From assembly GCA_964436935.1 (NCBI GenBank), contig CAYTES010000023.1, positions 1 through 20,015 on the forward strand: DNA of 20,015 bases. The letters run 5' to 3'. A program made the translations under genes and the position numbers. This DNA is from CAYTES01 sp964436935 (GTDB lineage: Bacteria > Patescibacteriota > Gracilibacteria > UBA1369 > UBA12473). The first letter of the stretch is position 1; each line of letters begins with the position of its first letter. This document shows, one piece after another, positions 14,545 to 20,015 of this stretch. The notes beneath the pieces were generated by a model that ran no database searches, was not told where the DNA came from, and was given only the letters and a program-made list of their open reading frames with translations.

Positions 14545-15180
14545 TCAGGTCCACTTCTCAAGCGGCATAAACTCAATCCGGTAAAAACCCTCCTCCGGCG
14601 CGAAATAACCAACCTCCATCATCTTCAGAGACGGTTCCATCGCCGCATCACGAATATAGGGTCGGCGAGTCTCGGTTCTGGAAAAACGTTTTAAAAAGAA
14701 AGGGGTCAACGCGGCAACAATTTGACCCGGAGTTTCTGCGGAGACCAGTACCGTTTCCGTCCCTCCCAATGAACTCTCGGTATATTTTGCAATTTTAAAT
14801 ACGGCTCCGAACTGTGCGTTGAATAGATCGATCATTCGAGAAAATCCTTGCTTACTGGACTTAAAGTGGAGAGAAGGGTCTAAGCGCTTTTCATCATCCA
14901 AGGGATCAACATGCCTTCCCTTGCTCCACGGCATATTTCCATCAAAAATAGCAACCAGCAGTTGTTCCATCTCTTTAAGCTTTCGCTCCTTTTCCAGAGA
15001 TTTCTCTACACTACCCGGAAAAGTTTGAGCAAAATCAAAACGATCTTTAAATTGGTCGGTCAAGGAATCAATAATCTGCCGCGACGTAACATTTTCTACG
15101 GCCATCTGAGTTCTAACGCCTTCTTGGACTGAAGGTTCCGCCGAATACAATTCATCAAGAGTGGAAATTTGTTGAGCCAT
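14545..15180 (-). CDS. Hypothetical protein of unknown family
   Basis: 211 residues from ATG 15180. A TTG at 15204 extends the frame by eight residues but coincides with the predicted transcript start, so the ATG is preferred (leader about 24 bases, no Shine-Dalgarno). The N-terminal half is helical and charged (EKSLEKERKLKEMEQLLVAI, about 67-86). The C-terminal half has alternating strands such as FGAVFKIAKY and ETVLVSAETPGQIVAALTPFFL, ending YRIEFMPLEKW. No signal peptide, membrane segment or catalytic motif is visible. It is the first gene of the unit with the 55-residue ORF and the methyltransferase, under a near-consensus promoter that closely matches the one at 17523. Confidence 0.7.
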   Translation of the reverse strand: MAQQISTLDELYSAEPSVQEGVRTQMAVENVTSRQIIDSLTDQFKDRFDFAQTFPGSVEKSLEKERKLKEMEQLLVAIFDGNMPWSKGRHVDPLDDEKRLDPSLHFKSSKQGFSRMIDLFNAQFGAVFKIAKYTESSLGGTETVLVSAETPGQIVAALTPFFLKRFSRTETRRPYIRDAAMEPSLKMMEVGYFAPEEGFYRIEFMPLEKWT

Positions 15181-15210
15181 ATAAACGTATTTTTTTAAAA
15201 TCAATAAAAT

Positions 15211-15239
15211 ATTATAACATATAATTTATTAAATTGCAA
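15211..15239 (-). promoter_or_regulatory. Near-consensus promoter of the hypothetical/methyltransferase unit
   Basis: On the minus strand TTGCAA (15234-15239), 17 bases, TATAAT (15211-15216), with an extended TG one base before the -10. Of the 30 bases from TTGCAA through TATAATA, 24 match the promoter at 17523-17551, including the whole TATATGTTATAATA block. Confidence 0.8.
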
Positions 15240-15246
15240 TAAATTT

Positions 15247-15275
15247 CCCTGTAACTGCTCACTGTGTCTACAGGG
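15247..15275. repeat. Inverted repeat upstream of the promoter
   Basis: CCCTGTA (15247-15253) and TACAGGG (15269-15275) form a 7-bp inverted repeat with a 15-base loop, immediately upstream of the -35 at 15234-15239 and downstream of the L25 stop. It could be an activator or repressor site, or a weak terminator for L25. A second small repeat ATTGG-CTAGA-CCAAT follows at 15281-15295. Confidence 0.5.
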
Positions 15276-15373
15276 ATAAGATTGGCTAGACCAATTCTAA
15301 GAAAGGGACCACAAAAAAACCAGCCATAGAGGGCATGGACGTAGTTTTTTCAAAAAAATGCGTGGATTTAAAT

Positions 15374-16009
15374 TTACTTCTGATCCCCCGACTCACCAGA
15401 TTTAGCAGCTGCTGCTTCAGCAACAGGAGCAACCGTCGTCTCTTCCTGCTCAGTCTTAGGCGGAGCAATAGTAACCACGGTGCGTTCCATATCGGTCAAC
15501 ACATGAATGGTTTTTGGAATATTCAAATCCTTAACATGCAAGGAATGATTCAACTCTTCAAGACCGCTCACATCGACGTCCACGGAATGAATCAAATCAT
15601 TCGGCAAACATTTAACCTCCAATTCAGTTAAGCTGTTGATCAAAACACCACCGAAATTTTTAACCGCGGGAGATTCCCCAACCACATGAATAGGAATCAT
15701 GGTATGAACTTGCCGATCCATACGGACGTTCACAAAATCCACATGAATGATGGCATCCGTTAACGGATCTCGTTGTACTTCATGCACCAAAACCTTCAAC
15801 GGAGCCTTTTCTCCTTCCACATGAAGATCAATGATGGTACTTTCTCCGGCTTGGCGATACAATTTACGAAAGGTCTGATGATCCATTTGAAGCGAAAGAT
15901 TGTCCATCCCTTCGCCATAAAACTGAGCGGGAATGATATCGCTCCAACGCAACTCTTTAGCCTTTGTGGTAGCGTTTCTTTTTTGAACATTCAATTGAAC
16001 AAGATCCAT
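15374..16009 (-). CDS. rplY: 50S ribosomal protein L25, long CTC/TL5 form
   Basis: This protein binds 5S rRNA in the large ribosomal subunit. 211 residues from ATG 16009; upstream in-frame ATGs at 16027 and 16024 would add up to six residues, but MDLVQLNVQKRN matches the usual short N-terminus. The N-terminal domain contains IIPAQFYGEGMDNLSL (25-40) and the segment around VLVHEVQRDPLTDAIIHVDFVNV, which is highly typical of L25/CTC. The C-terminal beta domain (about 95-185; VGESPAVKNFGGVLINSLTELEVKCLP) makes it the long form found in most bacteria outside the enterics. A low-complexity Ala/Glu tail ends the protein. It is divergent from ybaB. No Shine-Dalgarno. Confidence 0.95.
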   Translation of the reverse strand: MDLVQLNVQKRNATTKAKELRWSDIIPAQFYGEGMDNLSLQMDHQTFRKLYRQAGESTIIDLHVEGEKAPLKVLVHEVQRDPLTDAIIHVDFVNVRMDRQVHTMIPIHVVGESPAVKNFGGVLINSLTELEVKCLPNDLIHSVDVDVSGLEELNHSLHVKDLNIPKTIHVLTDMERTVVTIAPPKTEQEETTVAPVAEAAAAKSGESGDQK

Positions 16010-16042
16010 AATTAAGTGCGACATCAAATTTAAAGCAGGTGG

Positions 16043-16071
16043 ATACTACCGAAAAAGAGTAGGCTTGGCAA
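16043..16071 (-). promoter_or_regulatory. Promoter of rplY
   Basis: On the minus strand TTGCCA (16066-16071), 17 bases, TAGTAT (16043-16048). The leader to ATG 16009 is about 28 bases. On the plus strand a TAAAAT at 16083-16088 may serve ybaB, but it lacks a good -35. Confidence 0.55.
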
Positions 16072-16132
16072 GAAAAATTTGATAAAATGAGTCCACCGTA
16101 AAAACAACCTCACTTTTTAACTTTCCCCGCCC

Positions 16133-16441
16133 ATGAGCATGATGGATAAAGCCAAACAGATCAAAGACTTGTACAAGCTCCAAAAACAGGCCAAAGACGT
16201 CAAGAAAAAACTCCAAAACATTCACATCGAAGCCGAAGAAAATGGAGTGGTGATCACCATTAGCGGGGAACAGGAGCCCGTTGCCGTTAAAATTAGCGAT
16301 GAAGCCATGCAGGACAAAGCCAAATTGGAAACTTCGGTATTGAATGCCATGAAGAAAGGAATGAAAAAGGCCCAAGAAGTAGCATCCGTGAACATGAAAG
16401 AAATCATGGAAGAAATGGGAATGCAGATGCCGGGAATGTAA
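16133..16441 (+). CDS. ybaB: YbaB/EbfC family nucleoid-associated protein
   Basis: 102 residues, the normal length. Two long helices flank a short sheet: MDKAKQIKDLYKLQKQAKDVKKKL (4-27), a strand region HIEAEENGVVITISGEQEPVAVKI (31-54, where the family has a GxVxVxxxG pattern), then KLETSVLNAMKKGMKKAQEVASVNMKEIMEEMG (64-96). The family forms tweezer-like dimers that bind DNA and is linked to recombination and repair. In many genomes it follows dnaX and precedes recR; here it precedes mltG by 23 bases and is divergent from rplY, so the usual partners are absent. No Shine-Dalgarno. Confidence 0.93.
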   Translation: MSMMDKAKQIKDLYKLQKQAKDVKKKLQNIHIEAEENGVVITISGEQEPVAVKISDEAMQDKAKLETSVLNAMKKGMKKAQEVASVNMKEIMEEMGMQMPGM

Positions 16442-16464
16442 AATCCTATAGGCTCGTCTCTTTT

Positions 16465-17499
16465 ATGAATACCTCTCCTCAAAAAACCCCTCGGCGAAGC
16501 GGATCGCTTTACGTCTTCGCACTGATGATTGGAGTGGGACTGATTTTAACCCTCAAACTCGGACTGGGAGTCAATGAAGGATGGACTAAAAGCGCAACCG
16601 ACCCTGAAAATCATCAGAGTATACGCTTTACAATTGCCAAGGGAACAACCGGAAAACAGGTGGCCAAGGATTTAAAGGCTCAAGGCCTCGTCTCCAGTGA
16701 ATGGGCCTTTTACAACTATTTAAAGGAAAACAAATGGGGAGATAAGATTCAATTTGGCACCTTTGAACTCTCTCCAGCCATGACACCGGAAGTCATCGTA
16801 AAAGTCATTACGAGTGAAAATGGACAGGCCTTATTCACCATTCCGGAGGGGTGGACGATCGACCAAATTGACGCCCGATTGGTGTCGTGGGGACTAACCA
16901 CCTCCGGAGAATTCAAGGCATGCACGGAGACCTGTGATTTTTCAGATTATACTTTCTTGGAGGGCGCATCCGGACTGGAAGGCTATCTCTTCCCGGATAG
17001 TTTTTTCATCGATCCGGGCTCATTCGAAGTGAAGGGGTTCATTCGTCAGCTTTTAAATAATTTCGAAGCCAAGGCACTCACCGCAGAAAATCAAAAAATA
17101 CTGAGCGAGAGTGGACGAACCTTGAATGAGGTCGTGATCATGGGCTCCATCGTAGAACGAGAAGGCCTTTTGGACGAAGATCTCTCGATCATCTCGGGCA
17201 TTTTATGGAAACGCTACGACAGCGGATGGAGACTCGACGCTGACGCCACCCTCATTTATGTGACAGGTAAAACCACCATTTCGGGAGCAGACCTCGAATT
17301 GGATTCGCCGTACAATACCCGAAAAGTCAAAGGATTACCCCCCACTCCGATTGGTAACCCCGGATTGGCCTCACTCTCGGCCGCACTCCACCCTCAAACC
17401 ACGAACTACTGGTTTTACCTCAATGATTCAATAACCGGAAAAGCGCACTTTGCAACCACCACAGAGGAGCATGCTGCCAATAAGCAAGAGTGGTTGTAA
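16465..17499 (+). CDS. mltG: Endolytic murein transglycosylase MltG
   Basis: MltG cleaves nascent glycan strands in peptidoglycan and helps set their length. 344 residues: a short basic N-terminus, one membrane helix (15-35), a LysM-like region beginning FTIAKGTTGKQVAKDLKAQGL (55-75), and the YceG catalytic domain. Signatures are LEGYLFPDSF (171-180), SIVEREG (228-234, with catalytic Glu231), LDADATLIYVTGK (255-267), SPYNTRKVKGLPPTPIGNPGL and the C-terminal YWFYLND...GKAHFATTTEEH. All expected motifs are present and the length is normal. It lies just downstream of ybaB, probably co-transcribed. Presence of MltG implies a peptidoglycan wall. Confidence 0.97.
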   Translation: MNTSPQKTPRRSGSLYVFALMIGVGLILTLKLGLGVNEGWTKSATDPENHQSIRFTIAKGTTGKQVAKDLKAQGLVSSEWAFYNYLKENKWGDKIQFGTFELSPAMTPEVIVKVITSENGQALFTIPEGWTIDQIDARLVSWGLTTSGEFKACTETCDFSDYTFLEGASGLEGYLFPDSFFIDPGSFEVKGFIRQLLNNFEAKALTAENQKILSESGRTLNEVVIMGSIVEREGLLDEDLSIISGILWKRYDSGWRLDADATLIYVTGKTTISGADLELDSPYNTRKVKGLPPTPIGNPGLASLSAALHPQTTNYWFYLNDSITGKAHFATTTEEHAANKQEWL

Positions 17500-17522
17500 A
17501 AAAAATCCCGCAGATTTAAAAT

Positions 17523-17551
17523 TTGCAATTATTATAAATATATGTTATAAT
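17523..17551 (+). promoter_or_regulatory. Near-consensus promoter, nearly leaderless
   Basis: TTGCAA (17523-17528), 17 bases, TATAAT (17546-17551), with TG just before the -10. Transcription should start near 17558; the ATG of the hypothetical gene is at 17562, so the message is leaderless or nearly so. The element closely matches the promoter at 15211-15239 on the other strand. Confidence 0.8.
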
Positions 17552-17561
17552 AAACTAATGA

Positions 17562-18122
17562 ATGGGACACAATGAAACCCAACTCGAGCATGATACGGCA
17601 TCAAATGGGGCTGTACCAAGTTATCGAGAGCTAGTAGAGAGAAGTGGTTTTAATGAAAGAATAGAAGGAATTATACTTGAAGCGGCTCAAGAATCGAGGG
17701 CATTAAAGGCAGCAAAAGAAATCGTAAAAAAGTTAACGGAGGACCTGAGTGTGCTGAAAGCCGTGGAAGTGGAAATTGTTGAACAAATCGAAACGGAACT
17801 ACTGGAAGCAATGCGAAAAAAGAGGAGTTATGTTTATAGGAAAGCGATCAATGACGACGACGGCTATGTGGAGGAAGATGCGCAAGGAAAAGTTGTACGA
17901 TTTAATATGAAGGTGGCAGGAGGAGAGATTGTAGTACTTATGGACTTAAAACATCTTCCTCTGATGCAGGATACTTTCTATTGTGCGATGGATATTTTCT
18001 ATCGAAAAGAAGGAGAAGTTAAATTTAAATATGGAATAAGCAACCATGATTTGTCCTTTTTTGAAGCAAAAATGACTATCGATAGCTGCATTCAAGAATT
18101 GGCTCAAGAAACCGGCTCATAA
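17562..18122 (+). CDS. Hypothetical protein, coiled-coil N-half and beta-rich C-half
   Basis: 186 residues. Residues 25-90 are strongly helical and charged (AQESRALKAAKEIVKKLTED at about 42-61, then ETELLEAMRKKRSY). The remainder alternates strands: GKVVRFNMKVAGGEIVVLMDLKHL, FYCAMDIFYRKEGEVKFKYG, ending in an acidic helix. It has no signal peptide or membrane helix. An ATG at 17558 is out of frame. No family is recognised. It uses its own strong promoter, follows mltG by 62 bases, and overlaps the FecR-domain gene tail to tail by 19 bases, so antisense transcription could matter for both. Like the unknown gene at 14545, it carries the TTGCAA/TATAAT promoter type. Confidence 0.7.
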   Translation: MGHNETQLEHDTASNGAVPSYRELVERSGFNERIEGIILEAAQESRALKAAKEIVKKLTEDLSVLKAVEVEIVEQIETELLEAMRKKRSYVYRKAINDDDGYVEEDAQGKVVRFNMKVAGGEIVVLMDLKHLPLMQDTFYCAMDIFYRKEGEVKFKYGISNHDLSFFEAKMTIDSCIQELAQETGS

Positions 18123-19669
18123 ATGACCTTAAAAGTCACGACCGCCGTCTTATTCCCTTGAGCATCTTTAGCATAGACCGCATATGTGTTTTCCCCCAAC
18201 GCATAATTCCCGTAGTCGGAATTCGCATAATAACTCCAAGAAGTAGCCCCTGACTGATACTTGCTGAGCTTAAATTCATTCACATAGACCGACTCGGCCC
18301 CACCCCCCACGGACCCCGCAATCGTTAAGGTTTCCGCGGAGGTGCGATACACCCCATCGGCGGGCAAAGCTTCGCCATTGATCGTCAACACTTGAGGAGC
18401 CGAGAAATCGGTCGGCGTAGAGGAGGACTCAGGCTCCTCTACGGCAGTTTCTTCCTGCTCCACGGCCTTATCCGAAACCTCGACAATCACTTCCAAAGGA
18501 TCACTCTCCAATCCCTCCTCATTCTCCGCAACCACCAGAAAGCGATTACGGCCTTCATAAAGATTATTGTAATCAAAAGCCGCATTGTAACGCCAGGTGG
18601 TACTCCCCTCGGTAAAACTTTTAAGGACATAAAGAGTGGAATTGCCGTCAACATCATAGCTGGTGACCACAATCTTAACCGTCGAAACACCGGTTTTCCC
18701 TTCAATGGAAATCGATTTCTGATCCGATGGTAAGGTGTAAGGATTACTACTCGGAGAGGTTAATTCCAATTGGGGCATCTTGGGCTCCTCTTCAGACAAT
18801 TCGTTCCCAAGTTCATCTTCCACACCCTCCTCTGAAGGTTCGGGGAAAAAACCCACATCATCGTCAGCTTTTTCGGAAGTATCCTGCGATGCCGCAGAAA
18901 AATCGGTAGGAGCTTCATCTTCCTCTCGGTTCCACGTGGCCCAGGGCGACGTTTTCCAAGAATCATCCAATGCCTCCAACACAGAAAGGGGTTGATGACT
19001 CAACAAAATTTCAACATCTTGAGGCTCCAATTCGATCTGTTGGCCCACCCCAACGGTCCAGGTTTCCAAAACAACATCATCGCCTTGACTCCGATCGATA
19101 AACTCCACCTGAACACTATCCTCCAAAACCCGAACCACTTCGCTGTCGGTCATTTCAATTTCGAAAATAGTCCCCTGTGAGGTGATACGCAAATGTTCCG
19201 TTTCAACCACAAAACTCAAACTGGAGTCGCCGTACGCATTTTGTACAATATTGGACCATAATCGACCCTGCCGGAGCTTTAACCCGATCGTATCGCTGTC
19301 CTCTTCCGATTGAAGCGTTTCCAGAGACACATCGGAAGAAGCATCCAGACGAACCAACGTATTGTTATAAAAAGAAAGCACTCCCCGGCTTTCCGTTCCG
19401 GATTGAAGTCGATCCCCTTCTAAAACCAGTTGGCCATAGTACGCTTTAGACCAATCGGTTTCTCCCCAGGGTAAAATTTGAGCATTTCCTTGATCCAGAT
19501 AAAAGTAAACTTTATTTTTAAGTTCGGTATTACGTTGGTCCAACCAGCTAAAAATAAGTTGGGTCAATAAGACAAGAATAATGCCGGTAAAAATGATCAA
19601 CAAAAAGGGCCAAAGGAAATCCAGTTGACTTCGTTTATGACGCAATTGGGGACGTCGACGACGCACCAT
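18104..19669 (-). CDS. Membrane-anchored FecR-domain protein with two C-terminal Ig-like beta modules
   Basis: 521 residues from ATG 19669. The open frame reaches back to 19831, but those 54 residues are a low-complexity hydrophobic translation across the predicted promoter. A basic N-terminus (RRRRPQLRHKR) and a single helix (18-42) anchor the protein with its C-terminus outside. Residues 53-190 are FecR-like: GDRLQSGTESRGVLSFYNNTLVRLD, then LRQGRLWSNI and ITSQGTIFEIEM. An acidic, low-complexity linker (245-298) leads to two beta modules (about 301-398 and 422-517) that resemble each other: STTWRYNAAFDYNNLYEGRN (356-375) and ATSWSYYANSDYGNYALGEN (475-494). These look like glucodextranase-B or Big-type domains. 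Without FecA or a sigma factor nearby, a cell-surface structural or adhesive role is more likely than iron signalling. Confidence 0.85.
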   Translation of the reverse strand: MVRRRRPQLRHKRSQLDFLWPFLLIIFTGIILVLLTQLIFSWLDQRNTELKNKVYFYLDQGNAQILPWGETDWSKAYYGQLVLEGDRLQSGTESRGVLSFYNNTLVRLDASSDVSLETLQSEEDSDTIGLKLRQGRLWSNIVQNAYGDSSLSFVVETEHLRITSQGTIFEIEMTDSEVVRVLEDSVQVEFIDRSQGDDVVLETWTVGVGQQIELEPQDVEILLSHQPLSVLEALDDSWKTSPWATWNREEDEAPTDFSAASQDTSEKADDDVGFFPEPSEEGVEDELGNELSEEEPKMPQLELTSPSSNPYTLPSDQKSISIEGKTGVSTVKIVVTSYDVDGNSTLYVLKSFTEGSTTWRYNAAFDYNNLYEGRNRFLVVAENEEGLESDPLEVIVEVSDKAVEQEETAVEEPESSSTPTDFSAPQVLTINGEALPADGVYRTSAETLTIAGSVGGGAESVYVNEFKLSKYQSGATSWSYYANSDYGNYALGENTYAVYAKDAQGNKTAVVTFKVIYEPVS

Positions 19670-19704
19670 AACAAAAGAAATAAAGGAAAATAAAACTGCC
19701 AAAA

Positions 19705-19734
19705 AGAATACCACTCCACCATGAAATATGTAAA
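19705..19734 (-). promoter_or_regulatory. Putative promoter of the FecR-domain gene
   Basis: On the minus strand TTTACA (19729-19734), 18 bases, TATTCT (19705-19710). The start would be near 19698, about 30 bases before ATG 19669, which supports that start over the codon at 19831. Confidence 0.45.
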
Positions 19735-19911
19735 TGAAAAAGAAAAAAAACGCATCTCTCAAACCCCAAAGCAAAAAGGGATGGGTGTGTTTGATGAAGG
19801 AACATTTCCAGAAAGAGGGCCGGAGGATCAATGATCCGAGGAGGATATGGCCCGTGAGGACTAGTAATTAATAATAAATCTGAATAAAAATGATTTGAAG
19901 CTCACGTAGTA

Positions 19912-19962
19912 GAAATTTAATTTGGGTCTCGTGGGGCCAAAATTAAATTTCACGAAGCTTCG
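19912..19962. repeat. Long inverted repeat and adjoining palindrome
   Basis: GAAATTTAATTT (19912-19923) and AAATTAAATTTC (19940-19951) form a perfect 12-bp stem around a G-rich loop, followed by the 10-bp palindrome CGAAGCTTCG (19953-19962). No T-run of terminator type adjoins on the strand of the FecR gene. The interval 19735-20015 holds no gene that I can support. Confidence 0.65.
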
Positions 19963-19989
19963 CGAGAGTGATTTCACCGAAAACAATGT

Positions 19990-20011
19990 AGGGGGTTCTC
20001 CCAAGGGGGAA
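19990..20011. repeat. G-rich repeat motif, cut by window end
   Basis: AGGGGGT (19990-19996), seven bases, AGGGGGAA (20004-20011). The motif before hppA at 10548-10567 has AGGGGGT, five bases, AGGGGGAA. The two may belong to one intergenic repeat family; the right side of this copy lies outside the window. Confidence 0.35.
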
Positions 20012-20015
20012 AACA

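Noticed and set aside
15296..15373. Intrinsic terminator of rplY
   Set aside because: The T-runs near 15313 and 15343 follow only a 4-bp CCAT/ATGG stem, too weak to claim.
19670..19831. N-terminal extension of the FecR-domain protein
   Set aside because: It translates an A/T-rich promoter region into Phe-rich low-complexity sequence; ATG 19669 gives a normal basic-plus-helix anchor.

Overview
The window reads as a bacterial chromosome fragment of moderate G+C, most likely from an uncultured candidate-phylum lineage; Patescibacteria/Peregrinibacteria-like is my tentative guess. Support for this: almost no gene has a Shine-Dalgarno (SD) sequence, several genes start at or very near a predicted transcription start, many proteins are unfamiliar, and a standard-code core set is present (rplY/ctc, ybaB, mltG, hppA). 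No tRNA, rRNA, CRISPR array or transposase was seen.

Layout. (1) 1-943: a truncated minus-strand gene with clearly higher G+C, GAG-biased Glu codons and a textbook SD, unlike everything else here. It is either imported DNA or an assembly join. (2) 944-2571: a minus-strand operon of a small two-helix membrane protein, a bacterial PH-domain membrane protein and a class I glutamine amidotransferase. (3) 2633-7408: a plus-strand operon with a consensus promoter and three unusual genes: a divergent ThyX-like protein, a 939-residue fusion (HAM1/RdgB-like, unknown helical domain, calcineurin-like phosphoesterase) and a cupin-like protein. This is the best candidate for an undescribed system, perhaps nucleotide modification or clean-up. 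(4) 7405-8812: a TrmB-type regulator and a divergent HD-domain protein, sharing overlapping promoters packed with inverted repeats.

(5) 8859-10356: two disrupted genes. One is a nucleotidyltransferase broken by what looks like a 17-bp deletion between short direct repeats, followed by a 49-residue partner ORF. The other is a type II pantothenate kinase broken at adjacent homopolymers. (6) 10357-12758: a structured leader, then a membrane H+-pyrophosphatase (K+-independent type) with a clear intrinsic terminator. (7) 12797-15239: a small beta-rich protein, then a convergent operon of an unknown protein, a 55-residue ORF missed by length cut-offs and a SAM methyltransferase.

(8) 15374-17499: ribosomal protein L25 (minus) diverging from YbaB and MltG (plus). 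(9) 17523-19734: an unknown protein under a near-consensus promoter that nearly duplicates the one at 15211-15239, overlapping tail to tail with a membrane-anchored FecR-domain protein carrying two similar C-terminal beta modules. (10) 19735-20015: no gene, but strong palindromes and part of a G-rich motif resembling the one before hppA.

The housekeeping genes cover translation (L25), the nucleoid (YbaB), peptidoglycan (MltG), energy/pyrophosphate (HppA) and CoA (CoaW, broken). Several starts were moved from the longest ORF to fit promoter positions. All family calls come from reading motifs by eye, without database searches.
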